Shown: positions 22,429 to 34,759, counted from the stretch's first letter. The stretch: DNA of 64,000 nt from Oscheius dolichura (GCA_932521035.1 OW051496.1:6262001-6326000); one strand, 5' to 3'. Notes: generated by a model not told the origin, from the sequence alone. Translations and numbers: made by a program.

Positions 22429-23308
22429 TTAGATCTTCTGCTGGACAATAGCCTCTTTAATAAGAAGAAGCGTTGGAACTTCTTCTCCGTCCGTCTCGCG
22501 GTACTCAATGATTGCTACTTGGCCTCCTTCGGCTCCTTCAGCAGCCCGTTCTCCTACAAATATGAAATATTATAGACCCAAAAAAGGCTAACCAATAAAA
22601 AATTGAAGCGTCTTCCATCGCTTTTTGTCCAGAAGAGAGACGACAAAAGCTTGGATCTTCTTTTTGAACTCGTCAACCTCGGCCTTGGCCTTGCCGTTCT
22701 TCTCCATGTGATCGATGACTTTCTTCATAAAGCCTTTGATGTAGTTCTTGAAAATGGACGGATCCTCGTAGCAATTCATTTCCTAAATTACTACTTTGAC
22801 CTAGAATTTTTAAAAACTGGTGACACTCAAAAAAACAGAACTCACCACAAGCTTGTGGTTGAGGACGATGTCAATTCCACGCTCAACGTGCTCGTCCGAT
22901 CCTTCGTCGTCATTTTCTTCGGCAGATGGGTTAGATCCGGCAAGAAGGATTTCTCCTTCCTTGCGGACGACATGCTTGCCTTTGAATTCGAAGACGAGGT
23001 TGTCAACAAGCTTCATCGGAAACGAGTCGGAGGCAAGCTCATCGTCTAAAAATGTATGTTAGAAAGATTTTTAAAATGTAATTCGCAGACAATATTCTTC
23101 TAACTCATACTTTTTCACGCTTGATTCAACAAACCCCGATCCAAAACATTTTATGGATTAACCCAGTCCGTAACGCCACAAAACGTGGAATACCAGACGG
23201 TAATTAATCCACAGAATATCAAACAAGGTCTATCTTAAGGAGCGTGGAATGAAAAGCGCGCGATAAATTAAAACACCCACCGGTGAAAGCATCTTTGAAG
23301 ATCAGCAT
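22429..23308 (-). CDS. TCTP: Translationally controlled tumour protein (TCTP)
   Basis: Four exons give about 181 residues. It starts MLIFKDAFTGDELASDSFPM and contains VFEFKGKHVVRKEGEI-LLAGSNPSAEE, the TCTP signature, then DEHVERGIDIVLNHKLVEMN and QFFIGERAAEGAEGGQVAII, ending IKEAIVQQKI. The match to the known nematode proteins is very close through the core. TCTP is a cytoplasmic protein of growth control and calcium and tubulin binding. A CTCTTTCAG acceptor lies about 23 bp before the start codon, and P0 ends 149 bp upstream. It probably sits in the middle of a three-gene operon. Confidence 0.96.
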
Positions 23309-23423
23309 AGCGCTTTGGAGGACCAGTCACTGAAAGAGCAAGCATTTAAAAACATATCAATAATAGATTAAAGTATATACAGTCAAAAACTGAATGGTAT
23401 ATATCGTGAAATTGAATAACAAC

Positions 23424-23429
23424 TTTATT
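23424..23429 (-). terminator. Polyadenylation signal between P0 and TCTP
   Basis: AATAAA on the minus strand lies 29 bp past the P0 stop codon and before the TCTP splice acceptor. This is the order expected between two genes of a nematode operon: 3' end formation, then trans-splicing of the next mRNA. Confidence 0.55.
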
Positions 23430-23457
23430 CTCACAAGGAGAAAAATTAACAAAATGT

Positions 23458-24517
23458 TTAGTCAAAGAGTCCGAATCCCATGTCCTCGTCACTCTCTTCC
23501 TTTGGTTCTTCTTTAGCAGGAGCAGCAGCAGCAGCCGGGGCGGCGGTAGTAGCAGCTGGAGCTGCGGCGGTAGCGAAGGCTTCTGGGTTAGCCAGGTACT
23601 CCTTGAGCTTCTCGGCTTGCTTGAAGGTGACATCGGTAGCAGCGGCGACTCCCAACATGTTCTGTAGTCCATTAGCCAGGGAGTGAGCAACCGAAGCGAG
23701 AGTGGGATATTTGATGGCGAGCGAAATAGAAGCAACGTTGCGAACTCCAGCCATGAAACGGTTGCGCAACTCTTCTGTAGTCATATCCAAAACCTAAAAT
23801 GATATTTAGCCAAGAAATAAGTTTGACCAACTTCGGGAGAGTACAAGGTACCGTTGTCATAGACCTGTAAGACGACTAATCCATACGAGAAAGGAGTGAT
23901 TCCCAACATGTTGAGAAGAGCAGCCTCAGAAGCTCCGACCTTGTCTCCGGTCTTGATGAGATGGACCTCATTCAGAATCTCGATAGTACCCCTGGCGATC
24001 TTAGTGGGGATTTGAAGAGCTTGGAAGAACGATGTTTTTTCGGGACCCATTCCGGTGTTCTGTGCAGGGATCTTGACATCACACGGGGCAATAGCTCCAG
24101 CCTTGGCGGGTGCTCCCTAAAAATATGAATTTCCGAAAGTTTAAGCGACCTACACGCTTGTTCTCCAACAGCTTTCCTCGAATATCAGACAGATCCTCCT
24201 TTGTGAAGACAAATCCAACATTTTGAACAATGTGTGGGAGAATCTTCTCCAAGTTGGGATTCTTGGCCAAATGTCCGCGAATAGCTTTGCGGATCATCGT
24301 GTTCTTTCCCATCAAAATAACAGCATGGCCTGCAAATGACAACATAGTAAAAATAAGAAAGATAAAACATACCGCGCATGGCTGAGCGAATTTCCTGCAT
24401 CTGCTTGGATCCGACATTGTCAACTCCGACGATAAAGCACTTGGGATAGTCCTCGAAGAGCTCGACAAGCTTGAGGAAGTAGTTAGCTTTCCAACTAGAC
24501 CTGTCTTCCCTAACCAT
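23458..24517 (-). CDS. RPLP0: 60S acidic ribosomal protein P0 (uL10)
   Basis: Four exons give about 320 residues. It starts [20 protein letters not shown] and contains [40 protein letters not shown] and [20 protein letters not shown]. After the Ala-rich hinge it ends [18 protein letters not shown], the acidic tail that P0 shares with P1/P2. It anchors the ribosomal stalk, which recruits translation GTPases. It is the first gene of the P0-TCTP-eL43 run; a TTTTCAG acceptor lies about 35 bp upstream of its start. Confidence 0.95.
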
Positions 24518-25972
24518 CGTGGTGGCGTAAGGATTTTTTTTTTAAAGACTGACCCTGAAAAGAAGGCTTATTTTTACACCTAAACGATCGAAAACTGCGA
24601 CATCAACGGTAAGGGCCTGAGAAAAGGCAAAACGGACGAAATTTTTAGGAATGAATCGAAGAGAGACGAGTTCGCGGGCTCTTCTGTAGCATTCGCGGCA
24701 TTCGTGGCGGGACCTTTATTTCAGCGGGCTTCCGCCAACTATCAAAAAACGCGCATACTGAAGAGCAATAATAAAAGCGCAATAAACACTGTAATAAACA
24801 CCGGTTGCTGCCGACTTTTGCTGACTTCAACTGCTGTTGCTGCTCGTCCGCCACCGTGCGGCCGTGACAAAGGACAGGATCCCGAGCCTCAAGCCGGACT
24901 GGAGCACCGTGAGGCTGTACGCTCTACTGGATTCGACATCCTCGTCGGCCAGCGACTTCTACCAAAAGAAGAAGCAACAACATCAGCGGTTATGGATGCG
25001 GACTCCCTCTCCCCGTCGACTTGGCCACCTGGGAGAGTACCGGCCTACCACCTTGCTGTCCCCAATAAAACAACTAAATATTAGGGGAGGACCTCCAAAT
25101 TTTCGATGTATTGGGGGCGAACTCAGCTCGTTGAGCTATTCTCCGTTTTTCAGTGGCCGTAAGAAATTAAATACCCGGGTAAAATTCGACCTACCCGGCA
25201 ACCTCCCGGGTGGCAAAATTTAATCCGGACTAAAAGCTCGGGTAGAAGACCTTCCGGCTGGTGTAACTCGCTAGGCCTACGTTCTCGTGAAAAATGTTGT
25301 ATTGCAAAGTTGTTCAGCACATTATGACGAACAAGTTAAGCCATAGTTTGAGTGATTTGGATGGTGTACAGCGGATATCGTACCTCTACAGGAAATGGGT
25401 CCCTTCGCGAAAACCCGATGGCGCAGCAGGTAGGTGGCGCGACATGGATAGAGATGTCAGGGGTTTGGAACTGCTCTGCAAAACTCTCTTTTGCTTTTTT
25501 TATTTCTATTCTATTAGTATTGTCTATGCCCAATATACCGTATAAACACTTTCTATCTGTAGAAAAAGTAGTTTTTTCGGCTTTCGAGTACAGTTAATTA
25601 CTCCCCCTCCACCGCCTGTGGCCTGGCCACCTTCTTCCAGATGTCTCTTGAAACAGTATGTCTTCCCTTTCTCTTCCTCCCTGACTATGTGCACAGAGTG
25701 CCTATTTAGCAGTGCCCGACGGCCCCCTTTCACCCCCCCCCCCCCCCCCCCACAAGGGGACAGCCACCACTGAAAATCGAAGATTATTGACTTTCGTCTG
25801 ATTTTTTAGAATTAGAAGATGGGAAAGATTTTGAACACGGCTGCCATACAAGTGGCTCGTTGCCTTTCGGTGGAAGCCGGGAGACTCACATCAACAGAGG
25901 AACATCTGAGCCGCCCTACACTTCTCTAGATGGTTTTCGGAGCAGTCTGTTCTAAAGGGATACATTCCCTAG
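24518..25972. other. Spacer with a 19-C run, no secure gene
   Basis: An open frame at about 24837-25077 (RAAVTKDRIPSLKPDWSTVR) keeps a steady frame but has no recognisable domain and no splice partners. The C run at 25733-25751 lies just before the next gene. Confidence 0.4.
25733..25751 (+). repeat. Homopolymer C19
   Basis: Nineteen uninterrupted C residues, able to form a G-quadruplex on the other strand. Assembly length errors are common here. Confidence 0.8.
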
Positions 25973-26941
25973 ATTATATTCAGTCCTCTTATCGGACAGG
26001 AGGCAGTCTGTGAGGTTCAACGAGAGACGAGAGCTGACTATCAGGATTGGACATATTCCAGCGAGATATTCCACCAGTTTCTCCGGCAGCTACGAAGAGA
26101 AAAGGCTCGACAGAGGAGGAGGAGGAGGTCTTTCCCTGGATGTTACCCGTCTCGGCCTACGAGGCAAAACAGCCTCTGTGGCTGTCAAAATATTTGTGCC
26201 TCTACCCTCACCAGGAAGAGCGAGGCCGCGCCAAAAAGACTATTGCTGACTCTTATCTTCGGAATGTGTCACCTCTTCTTATCGAATCCCTTCGGAAACA
26301 AGCTGCACATCCCCGTACACCCCCTGCGTCCGAATGGCACAGCCTCAACTGGTTCGATGAGCTGCTCCTCCACACAAAAATTTCAGGATCTCGCTGTTTG
26401 GGCAATTATTGTGTCATTCGTAGCCTATATTGTTTTTTATACTTTATTTGTCGCGGCCCAACTTTGGTGGGCGTTTGCCCTGATAGCCACAGGTAAACCC
26501 AGTCCCCGTACCCTTTGTTTCTACAAACCTAGTCCGTTTGATAGATGCTACGTCAAACAAAACACTTTCAGGTCTCTACTGCATTCCTCTCATTTTCGCT
26601 TTACATAGAAATGAAAAATTGATCTCGTTTGTGTGCACTATCCTCCACGTAAGCCCTAAAAAAGCCCTACAAAATGCAGCTACAGATGATGGCCACTGCC
26701 GGTATAATTGGATGGACAGTCTTCTTTTTTGTCGAAATTTTCACTGGGGATACCGTCAACAATTGGCTCAATGTTTATACAAATGGCAGTTCAAATGCTG
26801 GCAACGGTATACAGGATGGGTAGGCAGAAGAAACCTCTTTTAGTGGCTAAATACACTTGTATTGCAATGACAGCCGACGGAGTTGTGACCTCGATTATAA
26901 TGTTGGTGAGTGCCGGGCTGTGTTTCGGAAAAGTACGGTAA
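25973..26941 (+). CDS. Four-span membrane protein, family not recognised
   Basis: At least four exons join in frame to a TAA at 26939. The N-terminal part is basic (FHQFLRQLRREKARQRRRRR). Then come four hydrophobic spans: LAVWAIIVSFVAYIVFYTLF, GLYCIPLIFAL, MATAGIIGWTVFFFVEIF and VVTSIIMLVSAGLCFGKV. The loop between spans 3 and 4 has an Asn-Gly-Ser site (YTNGSSNAGNG), so it probably faces outside. The layout recalls nematode tetraspan proteins of the claudin-like type, but I see no W-GLW-C-C signature. The first exon is uncertain; a start at 25819 (MGKILNTAAIQVARCLSVEA) is one option. Confidence 0.55.
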
Positions 26942-28046
26942 GATAGAATACAAATTCTGAAAAGGCACTCCAGACTGCTGTATAAAGAGGCGGAGTCGGG
27001 CAGTGTCTACGAGGGAACACTCGCAGTAAATACAGAGATCGACTTCCCCGTATAGTTAGTATCCTCTCCTTTTGCCTTTTATGGTTCATTTAGTGATCCA
27101 ATCCCTCGATTGCGGACGACGTCGGTGGGGGAGATCAGAGGTCAGGGGGCGGCCGGCCGCGGATGGCAGTCACAGTCTGCCCGATATTCACGAAAGATCC
27201 ACACAGAACGCTTTTGACGTGGCCAAGTAAAGGTCTGAGGATTGCCGGCGGATGGTTTCTGTGCTGTTCAGCCCAGTTCGCGAACCGTCGGCCGATGGCT
27301 CGTCCTCCCCTTTAAAGCCTCTCCCAACATAAAGTTACCCTGGCTATCGCTCTACAATTCGAGAATTCGTTTCTTTCCCGTCGACGCCTCCCTGCCGTGG
27401 CCGTTATCAGGCAATCCGAGAAAATGGCGAATAAGCCGTTAGCATAGCCACACGACGTAACAGGGCGAGATCGCAGTTTGGAGAGACGATCTCGGATATC
27501 GAAATGAAGTCGCCGACGGGTTCTGGCCACACGACTCCACGCAAGTCGCAACTCCATTCGCTCTTTCCCCGTTTACTATCCGCGGCTGGCAGAGCTGTCC
27601 CGTCAGTCGGCCGCCATCTATAGTCATATTCGGCCCAACTTCTGTTCTCGACTAATTCGAATTCAAATAATTTCTCGAAAAGGTATTAAAAAGTATTACT
27701 CATAGAGTTGTTTGTTTCTAAAAGCCCTTATTTCTCGTCCCGAGTGCCCTTTCCCAGGCCCCCATTAGCAGACCATTCCGTCTCCGTCTCCCTTCCGTCT
27801 GCCCCTCCTCCTCCTCCTCCGTTCCTCTTTACTCAAACAAGATAACTCATAATGCGAGCCCCGGAAGTTCGAGCGACGGGTCTTCGCCCATCATTCGCGA
27901 CTGGTTTCTCTCACCGTAGACATTGGCTCCCTGGAAAAGCCGCCATTCGATCTGTTCCGATTTTTGCCGATCCAATTCCCTTTGTCAGCGTCTTCTGCCC
28001 CGCTTCCCAAATAAAAATATTCAGAGACCAGCCGACCGAGGCGCCG
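26942..28046. other. Spacer, no gene seen
   Basis: GC-rich with short open frames only. The right part probably holds the promoter of the secreted coiled-coil protein. Confidence 0.45.
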
Positions 28047-31000
28047 ATGGTGCCGCTCAAGCTATTAGTCCTCCTCGTCCTGGTTGCAGCAGAGGTCTGT
28101 CCTCCCCATTGGAATTCCCCACGGAAGCTTAATCTGCCCTAAAAATTCGGCCCGCAGAGCTTTTTTGTGCATTTGTCCCAGATGTGTCACTTGGCGTCAA
28201 AACATTGTTTCACATCCGAAGATGTTATCTACTCTCTACTGGGAGGGACAAGACCGAGAAAAACCGGCGACCAACCCGACTTTCTTTGCGGACACCGGGC
28301 ATCGCGGGGAGGACAGGCCATTCCTTCGATAGAGACTGTTTAGGCGAAGCATCACTTCACCGGGGAGGTGTCTCTGGGCTTCGATGACCTGGACCTCGAC
28401 GAGGGGCCTGCGACCGAGGAAAGGGCCGAACCAGTGACGGAACAGCCGAAGAGAGAAGGTTCGAACTGTGTTCCCGGGACCCCCCTTTTCAGAACCCGCG
28501 GGGGCGCCAAAGGAAAAGAAAAAGGAGGTCCCGGCCCGAGTCTACCCAATGTGGGAGAAGACGGCCTCCTCGACAACCGAGGCCACCACAGCCGAGGCGG
28601 CAACTGTCCCACGACAGACAACGACAGTCGAGGGTCTGTTGAATTTTAGCAATACCATAGAAGAGTAAAGTACTTTCCGGCGAGTCTGATATCCTCCCAT
28701 CGTCTGGGCAAGGAGGATTCCCTAGTGGAGGAGGCTCGCTCTCTTTCGGGGGAGGTGGCGGAGGACGAGGAGGAGGAGGCTTCGGTGGAGGGCATGCACC
28801 CGTCTTCCCCAGCGACGACGTCTGTCTTTCTTTTTGTTGGAATAACCGCTTTTGTTTAGGTGCCCATGGGGGACAGCGGTTGGAATACTCCGATAGGTGA
28901 GTAGGATTTTTCTTTTATTGAAGAAACCAGTACAGAACCTGAAGCGATTGAAGAAACGACTACGATAAGTCAGGAGGATGAGGCCAGGAGACAGGAGGAA
29001 CGAAGACGACGCAGAGAAGAGAGAAAGAATAAGAAGGAGAAACTGTTGAGGGAGAGGGGAAGGATACAGACGGAAAGACCCACAGAGGAGACGTTGGGCA
29101 CGGTTACTGTAGCCACCACCACAGCCACGGAGTCAACTACTACGGCGAGTCCAACTACCGAAGCCGCTACGGTCGAAACGACGACGGCCGAGATGACGAG
29201 AGTGGAGGAGAGGAGAAAGGAGAGGAGACACCGTCGACTGGAAGAGCAGAGAAGGAAGAAAGAGGCTCTGAGGAAGGAGAGACAGCGGTTGAGGATGGAA
29301 AGAGAGAGACTGCTGCGGGAGGAGGAAGATCGACTGGAGGAGATGAGGAAGCAGACGTTGAGACACAAACAATTGGAACTGAAGAGACAGCTGGAGGAGA
29401 GGGAGGATGTGCGCTCGGGAGATGTGGACGAAATAAAGAAGAGGGAGCTGGAGGATCTGGCAGATGAGAGGAGGAAGGAAGAAGAGGAACTGAAGAGGAT
29501 GGAGGAGGAGGCGAGACAACTGGCAGCCGAATTGGCAGAGAGGGAACGGGATATGGAGACGAGAGACCAGACACGCCGGGAGGAGGCCGAGAGGATTAGA
29601 AGACAAGAGGATGAGCAGAGGAGGAAGGAAGAGGAGGAGGAGAGAAGAAGGAGGACAGAAGAAGAGGAAGCACGTCTGGAGGCACAGAGAAAAGTGGTAG
29701 AAGAGGAGAGACGACAGGTGGAGGATGCGACGAAGGTGTTGGAGGAGGCGAGGAAGAAACTGAAGGAGGAGACGGAAGAAGATGAAAGGGAGGAGAGGAG
29801 ACAGAAGAAGGAGGAATTGGCGAGGCTGGAGAGGAAGCGAGCGAGACTCGAGAGGCTGAGAATTGACCGGGAGAGAAGGGACAGCCAGGGCGGAGAGGTA
29901 GGTCAGGGGTTAGACTATCAACAGGGCTTATAGACGGCCAGGATGTATTCACCGGAAATGTATAAGGAGAAGCTGCTACGGGAAAAGCAAAGACTGGAGG
30001 AACAGTTGAGGAGTATCGAAAAGCACGTGGGGGACGAAGGGAATATCGAGATCGAGGTGACGGCTCGCGAGAATTATTTGAACCAAGACCGTTTCAGGTT
30101 GAAAAAGTTCACAAATCTCGCATACACGGTATTAGAACGGCGCAAGAAGGCATTCGAAAAGTCGGGGACGTAGAAAAGCAGCAGCCAGAGAGCGTGGTGG
30201 CTTATTCGAAAGAGTCTTTTAACCGTTTCCAGGGACACGAGGGAGGGAGAAAGGACAGGAAGAAGCCGTCTCCAGTCAGGAGGAGGATCATAACCACGAG
30301 TGCCGCCCCGGTGACCGTGGAAGCGACAACGGCTGTCCTCCCGGGCACAACCTCCATCCAGGAATATGCCACCTCTTCCGTCACCGAGCCTGTCCGTATT
30401 GTCGAATATCAGGTAACTGCTTTAATGAATATCAAGCCTTCTTCAGCCGATCCACCCCTCTTTCTCTCCCCTCTCAATAAATCCGATTCCGTCTGCCGTC
30501 GTTATGCCACAACTCGCGATCCAACCAATCCAACCACTCCAACAGCCAGTCCAAGTGTTTCCCGAAGTTATGCTTGCTCAACCGGTAGAAAAACCTAGAT
30601 CTGTTGAGGAATATTTGAAAGCCTATTATGATGAATATTACAAAGAATGGTACAGGTGGGTACTCCTTCCAAACGGATGTTATTTATTTATTTAGAACTC
30701 ACAATCAAAGCCCCCCAACCGATGCTTCTTCCGGTTTTCTGGGGGTTATTCCTGCATCTCATGTTGGTGCTCCTCCTCCCTCTCTTCCTGTTGCACAGAT
30801 TATTACAGTAATCGACAGAGTTTTGATCAAGCATCGATATGGTTTAGAACACAGCTCCAGAAACACCACAGATCGTTCCTACTAGCCAACCAGACGAAAT
30901 GTCTAAGAAACAATTAGATTCGATCTGCGCATCCATAAAGAGCGCAACAAAGGCTTTTGGTATTAAAAAACCAGGAGAATATGCCAAAACTCACTGCAAT

Positions 31001-31119
31001 TATATTCAAACGTTTTATCCACAGGTTTCTTTCGTAGCCTCTTTAAAAACTTTTTTCAGGTAACATGCGAACAAATGAGTCGAGTAATTGATTATTGCGC
31101 CCCTATGTTGAACAGCTGA
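28047..31119 (+). CDS. Large secreted Glu/Arg-rich coiled-coil protein
   Basis: The start gives a signal peptide, MVPLKLLVLLVLVAAE. An N-terminal part with Cys residues (LSQMCHLASKHCFTSEDV) is followed by a Thr-rich mucin-like stretch (ASSTTEATTAEAATVPRQTT), a Gly-rich patch, and a second Thr-rich stretch. From about 28990 to 29930 comes a very long, almost uninterrupted helix of Glu, Arg, Lys and Leu (for example LEEMRKQTLRHKQLELKRQL). The C-terminal part is Pro/Gln-rich and ends in a four-Cys domain (ICASIKSATK, AKTHCNYIQTFYPQ, VTCEQMSRVIDYCAPMLNS). About a dozen exons. A 41-nt phase-0 intron at 30057-30097 is needed to keep the frame. The plan, with O-glycosylation-type Thr blocks and a rod, suggests a structural protein of cuticle, eggshell or gland secretion. 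I recognise no homolog. Confidence 0.68.
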
Positions 31120-31346
31120 AGAGGTAGAACTGAAGAGACCTTGAATATTACGGGTATATCGATCTAAGAGCACCTCTTCCATGGCAATTCTAGTGGTGCA
31201 AAGATTATTTTCATGTTGTGCAAATGTAATGAGAATAAAAACCATTTATATTTGCTGAAAACTAAAACCAAAAAATACCCGTGAAAATGAGCAACATGGA
31301 AACATGTCATACTTGTAAATAGGTAATAAAGAAAGAAAACCCGTAA

Positions 31347-32890
31347 TTATAAAACTGCTGAGACGGTAACATCGCTAAGAATGTACTCGAAACCTAGTGA
31401 GGATACTATAGTTGTAAGATGCTCGTTAAAGGTCTTGATGTGAGATTCCAGCTTGCCAAGGTTATCAGGAAAACAAATTAGAATTATATTTATCTGTAAA
31501 TTATGGTAATGTTGCATAGATGACGTTTACCTCGTTTGTCATTTTCATTTGAATACAGCTAGGAAACACTTCAATGAAAGACGATATTACTTCTGATGTA
31601 TATATAGGCTTAGTTTCATCTTCTTCGTGAGCCAGTATATTTACAACAAGTATCCCTGAAACATCAGATAAGCTTACGAGGTAAAAACCAATACACCTTT
31701 TAGATTTAAAACTGATTTCAAGCGCTCTATTGTTTCACGTTGCCTATATATTTTCCCTGGGCAAGGTAGAACGTTATTCTCATCACAAGCATCGAGCATA
31801 ATTACATCAACTGTCTCGTCTCAAAATGAATAAATATTTGGTTTAAAAAATGACTTACTCTTGGCAAGCAGTTTGTTCAAATAATGTGTTCCATCGCTAA
31901 TTATGGTTTTACGGTAATTATTATTCGTAACTCCAAACCATTTCTCGGCAATTTCCACAATAGTGGCGTCTATTTCAACAGCAGTGATATTAACCTGTAA
32001 AACCATTGAATACCGTATATGATAAGACATAATCAAAAACAAGAATTACCTGTGGTTTCAAACCGTGCAATGCCATATCTAGACTTCCACCTCCAAGCCC
32101 AATTTCTACTACAGACTTATTTAAATTTGTCTCTTGAAGAGAGAAAATATTTGTTATAAAAGGAGCAGTAAGCATCCCAGCAATCTGAATCACCAATAAC
32201 TTTTGGTTTAAGAAAAATTCACGTATTGGGATACAGGACTGGCGTGATTAATATTCCATATACGTGTGTCCGAAGTGTCAAAAGATTCTCCCCGCGGTGG
32301 GATTAACGCGATGATTGTGTCGCTTTCTTCAGGAAGGCCATTATCGAAAACAAGATGCCGTTCGGCATCTCTAAATTGCTACTAGTAAAAATGTAAGGAT
32401 TAATTAAACGTACCCGGCTACTCGCTTTTTATCTATGACACTATAACACACATTCGATAACTTAGAACAAATCTTATCTATCGTAACCGTTTCAAAATCC
32501 AGCCTGAATGAATAACAAGGTAGCATTAAATAAATGATATTACCGCTTCTCTATTAAAGAATCTGCCAGCATAATGTTCGGTGTTTCTTCGATGACATCA
32601 CTACCGCTGACAAAAAAGAAAAACTATAACCAAAATTAGAATTTACACAGATCGAAGGAGCAACTTACAGTCAAATATAGCATAAAGCATAGAAAGAGAA
32701 GTATGATGGACAACGTTTTTAGTCGTCTTGGGTTACCGTCCAATATGTAGAAAAATCGTCTTTTGACTCTTGTTAGACAACCTGGTTTGCTATCAAAAAA
32801 CCTGGAAGTTGAGGAAATGTAGAGTATAGACAAAATACCATACCTTTGGTGTGGATGATCGGAAGTAAAAGGAAGCAAACCTTGCGGCAT
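31347..32890 (-). CDS. Membrane-anchored class I methyltransferase, METTL13/spermidine-synthase type
   Basis: The start MPQGLLPFTSDHPHQR is followed by a basic stretch and one span (LSIILLFLCFMLYLTFFFFV), so this is a type II membrane protein. The catalytic part reads SVVEIGLGGGSLDMALHGL, then VNITAVEIDATIVEIAEKWF and VIMLDACDENN, the SAM-binding motifs I-III of the spermidine-synthase-like fold found in the C-terminal half of METTL13. It ends LSDVTVSAVL. Around nine exons. The GLGGGS loop replaces the usual GxGxG but keeps the geometry. The substrate cannot be read; METTL13 relatives methylate eEF1A. One junction near 32590 depends on an upstream acceptor (TTATAG). Confidence 0.75.
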
Positions 32891-33110
32891 CTGTCATCTA
32901 CTAGCTAGCCTTAGGTATGTTTCTTTCTGAAATATGTTTTGTTTTACAACATTCCGTCGCAACTATACCAGCTCAATCAGATGAAAAATTCTATACTTTA
33001 CAATGTTTTAGAAAAAAACACAATTACTGTAAACATATTTTGTTATACGTGAGGGGTTTTTGCCGAAACGGTGAAAGGTTAATATCGAATTAATTCGAAT
33101 CCTACAAGCA

Positions 33111-33575
33111 ATGTCACAGCAAGATATGGATATTTCAGAAGCAAATACCCCGGATTCATCGGATCACAGCAGCAGTATGTAAGTATTTCCTCATTAGTTC
33201 CGTTTTAATTCACTCCTAGATCTGCCAACGAAAAGCCTTTCACTTTGAAGAAGTGGAACGCTGTCGCTGTTTGGATGTGGGATGTGGAATGCGACGCCTG
33301 CGCAATTTGCCGTGTGCAGCTGATGGGTTAGTTCTTACTTCTCTTATTTTTTATTTGATGAATGACAGAAGAATGCCTGCGATGTCAGGCAGAATCTACA
33401 AAAGAATGTGTAGTAGTTTGGGGGGAATGCAATCATGCATTCCATAACTGTTGCATGGCACAGTGGACAAGACAAAGCAACAGATGCCCACTTTGTCAAC
33501 AGGTCCGTCTAATTAAAAAAATAGTAAAATGTCTTGTTCTTTTAGGAGTGGTCTGTGCAGCGGACGGGAAAATAA
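33111..33575 (+). CDS. RNF7: RING-box protein 2 (RBX2/RNF7)
   Basis: Four exons give about 105 residues. After an acidic N-terminus ([20 protein letters not shown]) comes [69 protein letters not shown] and the end [12 protein letters not shown]. This is the RING-H2 of the RBX family. The [10 protein letters not shown] and VQRTGK ending separate RBX2 from RBX1. It binds the cullin C-terminus (mainly CUL5) and recruits the E2, making an E3 ubiquitin ligase. STEEP1 begins 203 bp downstream on the same strand. Confidence 0.95.
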
Positions 33576-33777
33576 TTTCTAGTTCTATTGCTTTTTTTTA
33601 AATTTTATTTTACACCTTTCTCTGTATTGTATTTGTTTCTTCAAGATTTCTGTTGTTATAAGCGGGTTCATAAAAATTTATTATACCTGGTGATATAGGC
33701 AAATTGATATGCGTTGTTGCGCTGTGAATAATCTCTTATATTTTAATTTTATTTATGCTATTTAAACATATTTTAGA

Positions 33778-34759
33778 ATGGCAAAGGTGTTGATTGATGA
33801 CGGAGCTCAAGAAGTAGCGCACGTCGAAAATGAGCAGGTGATTATATTCTATTGTTATTCACGTGCATTATCAGGGAGTCGACGTGCCCGTTGTGGATGT
33901 TGAAGAAAGTGAGGAAATCTTTGTCAAACCTTTGTATACATATTACTGTCATTGTGGCCAGGTACGAATGCGACATCTAAACAGAACTTTTTCTAAGATG
34001 GCTATGATTAGCGACACGCTACTTGCTAGAATGCCTCTTCGTTTGAAAGATAGAGCACGAGTAATCGATCCAAATCGTACAACTGCAAAAACATTTGCTG
34101 CTGCGGGAGATACTGTTTACGTGAAGAGGTTTTGTTATAAGCTTTTATTGAATTAGTTTTCTTCAGAAAAGAAGGTTTAGAACAACAATACCGCAAAAAT
34201 TGTAAAAATTGCGCTGTGCCATTATTCTATCAACACCCCTTTAATCTCGGCATTTGGTTCATCTTAGACGACGCAGTTCTGTCATCACAGGAAGTTGGTG
34301 GATTTAGTGGTAATAATGAAGAGGCTAAAGTTAAAAAGGTAAATTTAAAAATTAGGCTTTACCATATTATTGTACTATATTGGATTATGTTATTGCTTTA
34401 GGTTATTATGAAGCGTAACATCATGAATCAAGGAAAAACTGGATCTGTCACTGTATCTACAATGGAAGGAGAAGAAGAGGAACAGGTTGAAGCGGTGCGT
34501 TTTACTTACCATTAGCTTAGTAGCGCAAAAAAATGGTATCCATGGAGAGACACCTTGCGCCACCTACTGTACAACTATTCCTCTGGTGTTTTTTTATTTT
34601 TGGTAATTCTTTCAGAGAGAATCAGCAGAATCATATGCAATAAATGCTAAAATCGTAGCAGAAGCACTCCGAAGAAAGGGTATGGCGAAAGATCGAATGT
34701 TGGGCCAAGGAAACGAAGTTGTTGGACCTATCAAGAAGAAGAAGGGAACGTTATTGTAA
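33778..34759 (+). CDS. STEEP1: STEEP1 homolog (CXorf56 / UPF0428)
   Basis: Six exons give about 220 residues. The zinc-binding part reads [11 protein letters not shown], and [18 protein letters not shown] and [23 protein letters not shown] follow, matching the family. The tail has [20 protein letters not shown] and [20 protein letters not shown], ending [11 protein letters not shown]. In mammals STEEP1 helps STING leave the endoplasmic reticulum and is also found with spliceosome fractions. A CATATTTTAG acceptor touches the start codon (AATGGC), so trans-splicing is likely, and the next gene begins 129 bp downstream. Confidence 0.92.

Noticed and set aside
24837-25079. Frame with RAAVTKDRIPSLKPDWSTVR
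   Set aside because: Consistent codons over 80 residues but no start context, no splice partner and no domain; kept as spacer.
28970-29952. Long minus-strand open frames (106-157 codons) opposite the Glu/Arg-rich rod
   Set aside because: They are shadows of the GAG/GAA/AGG-rich sense strand, which gives CTC/TTC/CCT Ser-Leu-Pro strings when read backwards.
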